Shown here: piece by piece, positions 7,659 through 15,838 of the stretch
Layout of the letters: each line of letters starts with the position of its first letter
How positions within the stretch are numbered: position 1 is the first letter of the stretch
Source of the DNA: Azospirillaceae bacterium
Lineage (GTDB): Bacteria > Pseudomonadota > Alphaproteobacteria > Azospirillales > Azospirillaceae
Length of the DNA stretch: 35,336 nucleotides
NCBI GenBank assembly: GCA_031291675.1
Contig: JARLIO010000081.1
Span: forward strand, 1 to 35,336
Direction: 5' to 3'
Program-made: the position numbers and the translations under genes
The notes under the pieces: generated by a model
Database searches by the model: none
The model's input: the letters and a program-made list of their open reading frames with translations, nothing else
What the model was told of the DNA's origin: nothing

Positions 7659-7780
7659 GGTCACGGGATTTCCTGACAGATTGTCCTGATTCGCGCGAAC
7701 CGGTGCGCCCCCCTGCGGCATCGCCACAGCGCGGGCAGCCGGCCGCGCCCGGCAACGCGATCGGAATGCCCGATCAATAC

Positions 7781-7795
7781 TGTCAAACCATGACA
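7781..7795. promoter_or_regulatory. Short inverted repeat in the divergent promoter region
   Basis: TGTCA-AACCA-TGACA is a perfect 5-5-5 inverted repeat in the gap between the DUF1007/NicO operon (-) and the diguanylate cyclase gene (+). On the minus strand its left arm reads as TTGACA, a perfect -35 hexamer, although the -10 that would follow is poor. It could be an operator for a metal-responsive repressor; no regulator gene is adjacent. Confidence 0.3.
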
Positions 7796-7916
7796 AATGA
7801 TCGAGCCGCGCCGAGCCTGGCCCGGATCGTCGCTGTTTTTGCCGTAACGCCCCAGGCAATAGCGGTGCCGGGCCCCGCTTCCGACATCCGTTCGCGAGAA
7901 CGGCGTTGAGGAAAAA

Positions 7917-9677
7917 ATGTCATCGAATATTGACCGAAACCCCGCCGTCAAACGCTCTACGATACGCTGTGACTTGTCTGCGGGGCGAACGGAACCGACG
8001 ATGACCCGACAGCGGAAAATTTTCTTGCTCCTGAGCGCCGTCCTGTTCTTCAGTGACCTGGGGCTGGTGCTCATCAATTATGTCTCGGCGCGCCAGACCC
8101 TCCGCAACACCCTGCATGATCGAGCCGCATCGCTTCGCGAAGGATTCGATATCGCGCTCTACACCACCGAACTGAAACTGATCGAGATCGCCACCTTCGT
8201 GTCCCAGATCGATGAGGTGCGCCGCGATGTCCGGGAAGGTGGAACCGCGGTGCGCCAGGAAGGTGGCGGTGCCGGCGGTGCCGAGAGCGACCGCTGGCGT
8301 CAGGCCCTGATGGACGTCGTCGGCCCCCGTTGGAGCCAGTTGCAGTTCCTTTACCTGCTGCGCCAGTTCAGCTTCTACCTCCCGGACAATACCGCTTTTC
8401 TGCGGGTTCACGTGCCCTACGAGTATGGCGACCGGATCGACCGGCCGGATTTCCTGGTCGCGGCGGCGGCGGCGCGCCATGAGCCGCAATCGGGCTTCGA
8501 TATCGACCGCCTCTCGGTGGGTATCCGGGCGGCGGTGCCGCTGATCGCCGAAGCCACCAACGGCGATGCCGGGGCCAATCTGGGCGTGGTCGAGGTCGGG
8601 TCCTCGCTCGACACCATGCTGGTCCCGATTTGCCCGACCTCGCGCTGCGGAACCTCGATTCTCCTGTTTCAGGACCAGGTCAAAAGCCGCATGGCGTCCG
8701 AGGCGATCGATGCCTATTACACCGCAGACCGGCGCATCGGACCGTTCTTCATCGAGGCGGCCTCGAATCCCGCAATGACCCGGGCCCTGGTCAACTCGCA
8801 ACAGCCGCCCCGGCTCGACATCGGCGAACCGCCCCTGATGGAAATTCTGGGTCATTGGGTCACGGTCACCTATTTCCCCTTTCACGACCAGGCGACGAAA
8901 AATGATCCCGCGCGCCCGGCGATCGGGATCGTCGCGATCTGGCAGGACATGGACGATATCGTCCGGGAATTTCATCGCCACCAATTGACCAGCCTGGGCT
9001 TCGCCGTTCTGGCCTTCGGGCTGATGGACATCCTGCTCTATCGCTTGATCCATCTGGTCACGGTGCGGCTGGAGGACGAGGTCAGCCGACAGACCAACGC
9101 CGTGCAAAAGCTGCTGGTCGAGGTCTCAGCGCTGGCCGAACGCGATCATCTGACGGATCTGTTCAATCGTCGCGCCTTTTTCGACAGGCTGAGCGCGGAA
9201 GCCGCGCGGGCGCGGCGCAACGGCGCCCCGTTCAGCCTGCTGGCGCTGGACCTCGATCATTTTAAACAAATCAATGATACCTATGGTCACCCGATCGGTG
9301 ACGAGGTGCTGCGCCAATTGGCACGGGCGATCCGCGACACGATTCGTGCCGACGATGTCCCCGGACGGGTCGGCGGCGAGGAATTCACGATCCTGCTGCC
9401 GTCGACCAATGCCGCCCAGGCCGGGGATTTGGCTGAAAGACTGCGACACCGGGTGAAAGAAATCTGCATCCGGACCGAGCGCGGCGAGCTTGTTCACGCC
9501 AGCTTCAGCGCCGGCGTTGTGCAGTGGCACCCCAATCTTGACCTGCAAACCCATCTGCGGCTGGTCGATCGGGCGCTCTATCGCGCCAAGGCGGAAGGCC
9601 GCGACCGGGTGATGATCGTGGCCGCGACCGAAATCACCGAAGCCATTCTCGGCGAAGCGGCGCTCGGTGTCCGTTGA
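7917..9677 (+). CDS. Membrane-bound diguanylate cyclase (periplasmic sensor + GGDEF)
   Basis: The 586-aa protein has a first transmembrane helix (about 34-57), a long periplasmic sensor region (about 58-345) with a Cache-like pattern, a second helix (about 346-370), a short linker and a C-terminal GGDEF domain. The catalytic signature is G-G-E-E-F (about 485-489), with the helix D-L-D-H-F-K-Q-I-N-D-T-Y-G-H upstream. An R-A-D-D inhibitory site sits five residues before it, as in PleD, so product inhibition by c-di-GMP is expected. It makes cyclic di-GMP from two GTP in response to an unknown periplasmic signal. The ATG at 7917 follows a GAGGA ribosome binding site; an ATG at 8001, closer to the helix, is an alternative. 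No EAL domain is present. Confidence 0.88.
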   Translation: MSSNIDRNPAVKRSTIRCDLSAGRTEPTMTRQRKIFLLLSAVLFFSDLGLVLINYVSARQTLRNTLHDRAASLREGFDIALYTTELKLIEIATFVSQIDEVRRDVREGGTAVRQEGGGAGGAESDRWRQALMDVVGPRWSQLQFLYLLRQFSFYLPDNTAFLRVHVPYEYGDRIDRPDFLVAAAAARHEPQSGFDIDRLSVGIRAAVPLIAEATNGDAGANLGVVEVGSSLDTMLVPICPTSRCGTSILLFQDQVKSRMASEAIDAYYTADRRIGPFFIEAASNPAMTRALVNSQQPPRLDIGEPPLMEILGHWVTVTYFPFHDQATKNDPARPAIGIVAIWQDMDDIVREFHRHQLTSLGFAVLAFGLMDILLYRLIHLVTVRLEDEVSRQTNAVQKLLVEVSALAERDHLTDLFNRRAFFDRLSAEAARARRNGAPFSLLALDLDHFKQINDTYGHPIGDEVLRQLARAIRDTIRADDVPGRVGGEEFTILLPSTNAAQAGDLAERLRHRVKEICIRTERGELVHASFSAGVVQWHPNLDLQTHLRLVDRALYRAKAEGRDRVMIVAATEITEAILGEAALGVR

Positions 9678-9698
9678 GGCGCGCCCCGGCCTGCAAGG

Positions 9699-10718
9699 TT
9701 ACGGCGTGGCAGCCGGCGCGAGTGCCGCCACCGCGGCGGCCTGTTGCTGACGCCTGGCCTCAGGCAAGGGAATCAAACCGCGCCCCGCCAGATAGCCGTT
9801 CGCGCCCAAAGCCGCCTCGCTGGCATATTCGGCGAGGAATTCCCGGATTGTCGGGGTCTCGCGGAGATGAGCGACCTTGACATAGAGGTAAAGCGGCCGG
9901 GCCAGCGGATAGCTGCCATCAAGGATCGAGGCCATGCCGGGGGTGACGCCATCAATGGTCACGGCTTCAACCTGACCGCTGTTCTGCGCCAGATAGCTGA
10001 AGGGGAACAGGCCGAGCGGCAAACCGCTGGAGGCCGCCAGACGCTGCACAATAAGATTGTAGTACTCGCCGGCCTCGACGTAATGACCGTCCTCGCGGAG
10101 GGTGCCGCATCGCGCCTGACGATCGGCATCGGCAAGCGCCGGAGCGCTTGCGGCAGCCCGCTCACAGCCCGGGTGCAGCACCAGTTCGATAAACACATCG
10201 CGCGTTCCCGAGGTTGGCGGCGGGCCGATCACCTCGATCGCAGCGTCAGGCAAGGCCGGATCGATCTCATTCCATCGCTGCATCGGATTGTCGGTCAGGG
10301 TCCCCGACACGGGAATCTGGCGTGCCAACCCGTGCCACAGTTGATCGCGGGTAAAGCCGCCGAGATGTTTGCCCTTGCGCGTGGCCAGGACGATGCCGTC
10401 ATAGCCAATGGTGAATTCGGCGATCTCGGTGACGCCGTTGCGCCGGCAGGTCTCGCGCTCCGCCGCGGAAATCGGGCGCGAGGCGTTGGCGATATCAGGG
10501 GAGGATTCACCGGCACTGGCGCAGAACTGGGCCAATCCGGCCACGGTTCCGGTGATCGCGATGGCCGGCTGACGGACATGCTGGGTCCGGGCGTAGTTTT
10601 CGGCAACGGCGATGGTGAAGGGATAGACCGTGGCGGAGCCAACGATCCGGATCTGGTCGCGGGCAGCCGCCGGCAGCGCGATCGCGCACAGCAGCAGGGC
10701 AAGAAGAGGCGTGCGCAT
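9699..10718 (-). CDS. PstS-like phosphate-binding protein
   Basis: The ATG at 10718 begins a clean signal peptide (MRTPLLALLLCAIALPAAA). The 339-aa product then gives IRIVGSATVYPFTIAVAENY, the N-terminal signature of PstS-type binding proteins, and continues with the SSPDIANASRPIS segment and an S-G-T-R-D motif (about 177-181) that normally contacts phosphate. Such proteins deliver phosphate to the PstCAB importer, or act alone in sensing. No pstCAB, phoU or phoBR lies in the window, so it is an orphan copy. I could not identify a Pho box upstream. It converges on the diguanylate cyclase gene with only 21 nt between the two stops. The C-terminus is alanine-rich. Confidence 0.85.
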   Translation of the reverse strand: MRTPLLALLLCAIALPAAARDQIRIVGSATVYPFTIAVAENYARTQHVRQPAIAITGTVAGLAQFCASAGESSPDIANASRPISAAERETCRRNGVTEIAEFTIGYDGIVLATRKGKHLGGFTRDQLWHGLARQIPVSGTLTDNPMQRWNEIDPALPDAAIEVIGPPPTSGTRDVFIELVLHPGCERAAASAPALADADRQARCGTLREDGHYVEAGEYYNLIVQRLAASSGLPLGLFPFSYLAQNSGQVEAVTIDGVTPGMASILDGSYPLARPLYLYVKVAHLRETPTIREFLAEYASEAALGANGYLAGRGLIPLPEARRQQQAAAVAALAPAATP

Positions 10719-10936
10719 GATCCCATCGTTCCCCCGTGCTGGCCGGACGATGGTACTCTTTACGGCGCAAACCGCGCATGAACCCTTGGTGACGGTTGCA
10801 ACCGACCGCCGGAACACAAGAGCCCTGGGAAAAATCACGGGATCGAATTGTGGAGCTGCGGATCGTGTCCCCGGCAATTTGGAAATTGCCGAATGTCACA
10901 CACCGGCAACAAACAGCCGCGGCGTCGCAATCACGG

Positions 10937-12694
10937 TTAACGCATTTCGAACAGGTGGGACCAACCGAAAGGAGGGACGCTCCGGTAAAGCTTGTCGTTG
11001 CGGCCAAACGCGTAAGGGTTGGCATCCCAGAAATGGATTAACCGATTTGGATAAAGCAATCGGCTTCGATCCTCGGGCCAAGCCTTCAGCAGATCGATAG
11101 CACAAGATACGGAGGTCGCGCCATTGCCGATGAACCAATCGGCTCGCAGTGCCGTGAACACGTCTCGAACCACGTCCCGCCCCAACATTCTGCGATCGAG
11201 GGTCGCATCATAATAGAGCTCCCGATCATTGCTGCTGCGTTCGACGGGATAGGTAACGACGCGATCGGGAAATCGGGCGGCCATGGTGTCGGCGAGCGGC
11301 TTGCTGTCGGTCATCACAAACAGCCGTTGGGGAAAGTCGGGAAGCGATGACAGTCGCTCGATCAGCGGTATATAGTTTCGATTCAGGAGGCGAATAAAAG
11401 GCAACTCGTGCTGTTTTTTCTCATTGCGCAAATGCAGTGCGCAAAACGGTTCACCGCCCATGTGGCGATCGATGAAGGCGTCGATCTCCGCCGCCAATTC
11501 GGGAACCAGGCGCAGGTATTTCTCGGCCAGAACGCGATACAATTCAGGTTCGGATCGCCCCTGCAAGGGGTGCTCCGGCCCAATCCACGGCATCAAATTG
11601 TGGACCGTACAGCACTTGTCAACGACCAGGACCGAGGCCCGGCTGGTCAAGAGATTCAGTTCTCCGATCGCGGGCCGGGGCCCGGAAAAAATGTCAGTGA
11701 TCTCTTCACCGAGACGGCCATCCCAGTATGGAGGAAAACAATCCAACCCTGCCAATGTGCCGAGATCCACCGGCGCGGTCGGCAGAAAGAACTGCTCAAA
11801 CCGATTATTGCCAGCATCGTCCGAACCGGCATTGCCATAAAGACACCGTGCGCCCCAATGGACCAGCGGCGTCCGACCGGTCAGTTCAGCCAGCAAAAAT
11901 GCCCCGAACACATGCAGCATGTCCGACCAGAACCCCCAACCCATGGCTTTGCAGAGCACATAGCCACCGGGACGTTGTGGCGCGACGGTGCCTGCGATGA
12001 GCGACGCGATGTGGGATTGTCCATTTCGGGCCCGCCGATGATCGGGAAGTACGGCAAGCACCGCACGATAAGTCAGGTCGGCATAGGAAATATTGCCATG
12101 GCCGATGGCGTGGGCGGCCCGCTCCACCAGATGGTCGGCACGGTCTCGGACAGGCCGCTGTGCCCCCTCGATAAAATATCGCATCGCCATGGAATGGTCG
12201 CCGCGTTCGCCCTGGACCAAGCCGAGGGCGGCAAGAGCCAACGGTGCCGTATCATTGTTGATGACGGCAGCCGTGGCGAGCGGGATCACTTCGTCCGAAC
12301 GCCCGGCTTCGAGCAGCAAGAATAATCGCAGAACCACCAGATCAGGTTCGGCAGGATGAACCGCCAGTCCGGCTTCGGCGATCGTAACCGCTTGATCGAG
12401 GTCACCGATCTCCCGGAGCGCCAGGCACAGATTGTGGTAACGAGAACTCTCCATCGGTGATGCCTGAAGGGCCGCCGCCGCGAAGCCGACCGCTTCATCC
12501 CATTGTTCCTGCCGGAATCGAACGACCGATAGCAAATACAAAACGGCGGGGTGCTTCGGCTCCGCGACCAACATGGCCAAACCGAGATCGGCCGCGCCAT
12601 TGACGTCGCCGGCCACAAGCAAGCGGTTTACTTCCACCCAGGCCTGTTCCAGGGTTAAATTCACCATCACGGCTACGCCTTTAAATTGCCTCAC
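10937..12694 (-). CDS. TPR protein fused to a NodZ/FUT8-like glycosyltransferase
   Basis: Residues 1 to about 220 are helical TPR-like repeats (for example AVLYLLSVVRFRQEQWDEAV, then YHNLCLALREIGDLDQAV). From about 245 the protein resembles the NodZ/FUT8 alpha-1,6-fucosyltransferase fold: GWGFWSDMLHVFGAFLLAEL followed by a P-L-V-H-W-G stretch, a strand with ALHLRNEKK in place of motif I (H-x-R), LFVMTDSKPLADTMAARFPD as motif II, and DWFIGNGATSVSCAIDLLK as motif III. Family members transfer fucose from GDP-fucose to a sugar. The donor and acceptor here are unknown; a surface glycan, glycolipid or protein are all possible. It has no signal peptide, so it acts in the cytosol. The start may be 12694 or the ATG at 12667. 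Confidence 0.75.
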   Translation of the reverse strand: MRQFKGVAVMVNLTLEQAWVEVNRLLVAGDVNGAADLGLAMLVAEPKHPAVLYLLSVVRFRQEQWDEAVGFAAAALQASPMESSRYHNLCLALREIGDLDQAVTIAEAGLAVHPAEPDLVVLRLFLLLEAGRSDEVIPLATAAVINNDTAPLALAALGLVQGERGDHSMAMRYFIEGAQRPVRDRADHLVERAAHAIGHGNISYADLTYRAVLAVLPDHRRARNGQSHIASLIAGTVAPQRPGGYVLCKAMGWGFWSDMLHVFGAFLLAELTGRTPLVHWGARCLYGNAGSDDAGNNRFEQFFLPTAPVDLGTLAGLDCFPPYWDGRLGEEITDIFSGPRPAIGELNLLTSRASVLVVDKCCTVHNLMPWIGPEHPLQGRSEPELYRVLAEKYLRLVPELAAEIDAFIDRHMGGEPFCALHLRNEKKQHELPFIRLLNRNYIPLIERLSSLPDFPQRLFVMTDSKPLADTMAARFPDRVVTYPVERSSNDRELYYDATLDRRMLGRDVVRDVFTALRADWFIGNGATSVSCAIDLLKAWPEDRSRLLYPNRLIHFWDANPYAFGRNDKLYRSVPPFGWSHLFEMR

Positions 12695-13152
12695 ACCATC
12701 AAAATTTGCGTTATGGATTTACCAGCACGCCGACCCGGTATCCCGTGCTTGTGGCCATGGATGCCAAATGCAACATTGATCCCGATGAATGGATGCAGCC
12801 TGGCCGATTGCGACATTGGCGGCATGGCACGGAGCAGATCCGTGTCTTCCTGGATGGGCTCTCAACAATATGACATTTATTGTTGAAAGGGGAAACGCAA
12901 ACCCCTCCATTGCTTGATATTTAGTGAGAAAAGCGAGGCGGCGTGTTGCGCGACCGCCCTGGCCGCGATCGGCGACGAGGAAAGGATCATCCTGCGGGGT
13001 CATGCGGCACAAGAGCAACGCCGAAAGACGACCAGGTGAACCCCACCGCAACAGCGCCCTGGGAATTCTCGGCACAGAAGCCCGGATTGGCGAGAAGGCG
13101 CCGCGCACCGGAAGGGCGCCCGGCGCTGATGCGACCTGACCCCTTGAGAAAC
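12695..13152. other. Intergenic region with palindrome, no convincing gene
   Basis: This 458-nt gap separates the glycosyltransferase (-) from tRNA-Thr (-). Several short open frames exist on both strands, but none resembles a protein. The notable contents are the 9-bp inverted repeat at 12862-12886 and a smaller GGGG...CCCC hairpin just after it. The part from about 12700 to 12930 is less GC-rich than average. Confidence 0.45.
12862..12886. promoter_or_regulatory. Perfect 9-bp inverted repeat
   Basis: TCAACAATA (12862-12870) and TATTGTTGA (12878-12886) are exact complements around the 7-nt spacer TGACATT. There is no T run after it on either strand, so it is not a standard terminator. The size and symmetry suit an operator or a stable RNA hairpin about 170 nt upstream of the glycosyltransferase start. 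Confidence 0.4.
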
Positions 13153-13227
<75 letters not shown>

Positions 13228-13379
13228 GTGGCGCGCATTAATAACGACGTCGACCGGCAAAGGCAAGGGCTCAAAACAAACAAAGACGTCAAAAAGCGCT
13301 CGCCGCGGCGCCGACCCGCCACAATGGTGGCCCGGAGCCGTGGGCAAATCATGAATTATCCCCTCCGCCTCACCGATTG

Positions 13380-13408
13380 CTTGATGCGCCCCGCGCACCG
13401 CCCCATTT
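13380..13408 (+). promoter_or_regulatory. Sigma-32 (RpoH) type heat-shock promoter for hsp20
   Basis: CTTGAT (13380-13385) and CCCCATTT (13401-13408) are separated by 15 nt. This is a near-consensus RpoH promoter (CTTGAA, 13-15 nt, CCCCATNT). Transcription would begin near 13415, about 105 nt before the hsp20 start codon. Confidence 0.75.
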
Positions 13409-13414
13409 ATGGTC

Positions 13415-13512
13415 TGTGCAGTGCCGCGGGTGGGCTGCCAGCCTGGGCGCCGGCTCTGGAACCGGGCCTTCAGGCAGATCCGGACTTTCCTGCAACTCGC
13501 TCGATCGAGGAG
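13415..13512 (+). promoter_or_regulatory. ROSE-like RNA thermometer in the hsp20 leader
   Basis: In the 5' leader CTCGCTC (13496-13502) faces GAGGAG (13507-13512) across a GATC loop. It forms six base pairs with one bulged G, and buries the whole Shine-Dalgarno sequence. The strand contains UCGCU, which fits the U-Y-G-C-U signature that defines ROSE elements of alphaproteobacterial small heat-shock genes. The upstream leader is GC-rich and can form further hairpins (for example around 13449-13485), as ROSE elements do. Melting at heat-shock temperature would expose the site 7 nt before the GTG. The upstream limit is only the predicted transcription start. Confidence 0.7.
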
Positions 13513-13519
13513 ATGCGAT

Positions 13520-14014
13520 GTGACGACGAGATTATCGCTTTTTAACAGCCCGCTGATGCTGGGCTTCGATCAGTTCGAGCGGACGCTCGACCGCATCGCC
13601 AAGAATTCCGCCGAGGGCTATCCCCCCTACAATATCGAGCAGATCGGTGAGGATCGGCTGCGGATCACGCTTGCGGTTGCCGGCTTCGCCATGGACGACC
13701 TGACCGTCCAGACCGAAGACAATCAACTGGTGATCCGCGGGCGCCAGAGCGACGACAAAAGCCGCATCTATCTGCATCGGGGCATCGCCGCACGGCAGTT
13801 CCAGCGCAGTTTCGTGCTGGCCGAGGGCATCGAAATCACCGGCGCCACGCTCGACAATGGCCTGCTGAATGTCGATCTTAAGCGACCGATGCCGGAGCCC
13901 AAGGTGCGGACCATTGCGATCCGGCAGCCCAGTGACGGCGCCGCCCGGCCGGAGCGTCAGACCATTGATGTGACCCTCGAAGGCAGCGCACGGACCACCG
14001 ATCGCATCGATTAG
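13520..14014 (+). CDS. Small heat-shock protein Hsp20 (IbpA-like)
   Basis: I chose the GTG at 13520: it is in frame, and lies 7 nt after GAGGAG. An ATG at 13513 is out of frame and stops after ten codons. The 164-aa product begins TTRLSLFNSPLMLGFDQFER, like the IbpA class, and carries an alpha-crystallin domain (about 35-130: YNIEQIGEDRLRITLAVAGF, then LVIRGR and the RSFVLAEGIEI strand). The G-x-L-x-V motif is GLLNVDL (about 117-123). It is an ATP-independent holdase for unfolding proteins. Control is by the sigma-32-like promoter and the ROSE-like leader upstream. The DUF1150 gene follows, as in many alphaproteobacteria. Confidence 0.92.
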   Translation: MTTRLSLFNSPLMLGFDQFERTLDRIAKNSAEGYPPYNIEQIGEDRLRITLAVAGFAMDDLTVQTEDNQLVIRGRQSDDKSRIYLHRGIAARQFQRSFVLAEGIEITGATLDNGLLNVDLKRPMPEPKVRTIAIRQPSDGAARPERQTIDVTLEGSARTTDRID

Positions 14015-14158
14015 GCCTTGCGACGCTTCTTACCCGCCCTGGCGCGCGCGACGCCGGTCTCGGCTTGAGATTGCCACCATCAAACACCGCCTCCGGCGCT
14101 TCACGGCAAAGCGCGGCACGCCCCGCGAGCCCGGCCTGATCGGACAAAGAGAGAAATG

Positions 14159-14383
14159 ATGAACAACACTGCCAGCCTGTCGCAACTCCGTCGCCTGTCG
14201 CCCAGCGATTTCGCGGCGCTCGGCGTCGACAACCTCGCCTATGTCAAGGCCGTTGAGGTCGAAGGGGTCACCGGCTACGCCATCCACGCCGCCGATGGCA
14301 CCCCCTTGACGGTGCTGACCGAGCGCGAGGTCGCCTTTGCCGCCGCGCGCCAACATGAACTGGAACCGTTGTCGGTCCACTGA
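14159..14383 (+). CDS. DUF1150 family protein
   Basis: A 74-75-aa protein (two consecutive ATGs at 14156 and 14159, preceded by AGAGAGAA) beginning N-N-T-A-S-L-S-Q-L and containing LGVDNLAYVKAVEVEGVTGY, followed by GYAIHAADGTPL. These match the small DUF1150 family, commonly found just downstream of hsp20 genes in alphaproteobacteria. The molecular role is unknown. It probably shares the heat-shock transcript 144 nt upstream. Confidence 0.8.
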   Translation: MNNTASLSQLRRLSPSDFAALGVDNLAYVKAVEVEGVTGYAIHAADGTPLTVLTEREVAFAAARQHELEPLSVH

Positions 14384-14518
14384 AACAGCCCGCCGCGTCG
14401 CCGCCATGGGGCCGCGAAATCAGCGTCGCAGCCGCCCGGACCCGCGGGACCACACCCCCGCCACGCCCGGATCGGCTGTTTCAGCGGAACAAGCCGATGC
14501 CTGTAACCAGCCGCGCGG

Positions 14519-14983
14519 TCATGCCGCGTGGCTGGCCTCGGTCTGGGTCAGCAAAGCGTAAATGGCATCGGCATTGTCGGAGCCGCGCAGCTTCTCGCAC
14601 ATGCTGGTATCGCGCAATAGCCGGGACACCCGGGCCAACGCCTTGAGATGGTCGGCGCCGGCGGAATCCGGCGCCAGCAGCAGGAACATCAAATCAACCG
14701 GTTGTTCGTCAATCGCGTCGAATTCAACCGGCCGTTCGAGCCGGGCAAAGATGCCATAGACCCGGTCGAGGTTGGGTAACTTACCATGAGGGATTGCGAT
14801 ACCGTGACCGACACCCGTGGTCCCCAGTCGCTCCCGTTCCAACAGCACGTCGAAAACCGCCCGCTCGTGTTGACCGGTCAGTTCCGACGCCCGTTTAGCC
14901 AATTCCTGCAAAGCCTGCTTCTTCGTGCCGACGCGCAGATTCGCGATAATGCTTCGCGGCGTGATGAGATCCATCATTGGCAT
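14519..14983 (-). CDS. ptsN: PTS IIA-like nitrogen-regulatory protein PtsN
   Basis: The 154-aa protein is a single EIIA(Ntr) domain. The phosphorylated histidine is His66 in GHGIAIPHGKLPNL, and the flanking LLERERLGTTGVG and PVDLMFLLLAPDSAGADHLK segments are characteristic. It accepts phosphate from the PTS-Ntr relay (PtsP, NPr) and regulates potassium, nitrogen and stress functions by protein contact. It ends the rpoN - hpf - ptsN run, its usual place in Proteobacteria. Confidence 0.93.
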   Translation of the reverse strand: MPMMDLITPRSIIANLRVGTKKQALQELAKRASELTGQHERAVFDVLLERERLGTTGVGHGIAIPHGKLPNLDRVYGIFARLERPVEFDAIDEQPVDLMFLLLAPDSAGADHLKALARVSRLLRDTSMCEKLRGSDNADAIYALLTQTEASHAA

Positions 14984-15041
14984 TCAAGCCCAATAAGGGG
15001 TGAAGCCTCGCACGCCGGCCCCCTCAAAAAAGCGCGGTCGC

Positions 15042-15674
15042 TCAAGCAGCCGCTCCTTGACTGCCCTTGGGATCGACCCAGCCCACATGACCGTCAGAAC
15101 GGCGATAGACCAGGTTCAATTCGCCATGGGCGCGATTTCGGAACAAAAGCGCCGGTAGCTCACCCAAGTCAAGACGCATCACCGCCTCACTGACGGTCAG
15201 CGTGTCGATCGACGTCGTCATTTCGGCGATGATGACCGGCTTGTTGCTGTCGTCCTCGGCCGGATCCTCATGTTCAGCCTGCGGGGCCTCGCTCGCGACC
15301 CCGTATGACGGCAGATCGACCTCCGCGGCCAGGACATACTGGGCGGCAGGAACCGATTCGACCGGCGTTCCTTCGGCCTTGCGATGGTCACGCAAACGCC
15401 GCTTGTTGCGGCTCAGGCGTTTTGACAGCTTATCGAGTGCCGTATCGAAGGCCGGATAGGGTTCCGTGGCCTCGGAGACACTTTGAAGCACCATGTTGCG
15501 GCCCACATGGACCGAAATATCCGCCCGATAGAGGTGGGCAACGCGTGAAAACGTCACCGTCGCCTCGATCGAATTATCAAAATATTTAGTGACCTTGGGA
15601 CCGAGGTGTTCGGCAACGTAGGTGCGCAGAGCGTCACCGACGTCAAGCTGTTTTCCTTTGACGGATAGGTGCAT
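15042..15674 (-). CDS. hpf: Long-form ribosome hibernation promoting factor
   Basis: The ATG at 15674 gives MHLSVKGKQLDVGDALRTYV; the frame is open further up but lacks family features. The 210-aa product has an N-terminal S30AE domain (1 to about 105) and, after an acidic linker, a C-terminal dimerisation domain (about 155-205: TVSEAVMRLDLGELPALLFR, then LVYRRSDGHVGWVDP). The two-domain form makes 100S ribosome dimers on its own in resting cells. It lies downstream of rpoN, the classic arrangement. The 164-nt gap to rpoN contains a run of eight T at about 15821-15829 on the plus strand. Confidence 0.93.
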   Translation of the reverse strand: MHLSVKGKQLDVGDALRTYVAEHLGPKVTKYFDNSIEATVTFSRVAHLYRADISVHVGRNMVLQSVSEATEPYPAFDTALDKLSKRLSRNKRRLRDHRKAEGTPVESVPAAQYVLAAEVDLPSYGVASEAPQAEHEDPAEDDSNKPVIIAEMTTSIDTLTVSEAVMRLDLGELPALLFRNRAHGELNLVYRRSDGHVGWVDPKGSQGAAA

Positions 15675-15838
15675 GTCAGAGTTTGTCCGGAGTGTTGAGC
15701 TCGTATCGACTTCTTGGGCTACGCAACGCCATATGCGAGCTTGTGACCATAATGACGCCCATCTCACGATGTCAAGCGACCCAAGCGGCCGTACCCGGGG
15801 TCGACCGCGCCGTCTTCTCCTTTTTTTTTAGGCCCAAA

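Noticed and set aside
10719-10936. Pho box upstream of the PstS-like gene
   Set aside because: No pair of CTGTCAT-like half-sites at the proper spacing could be found.
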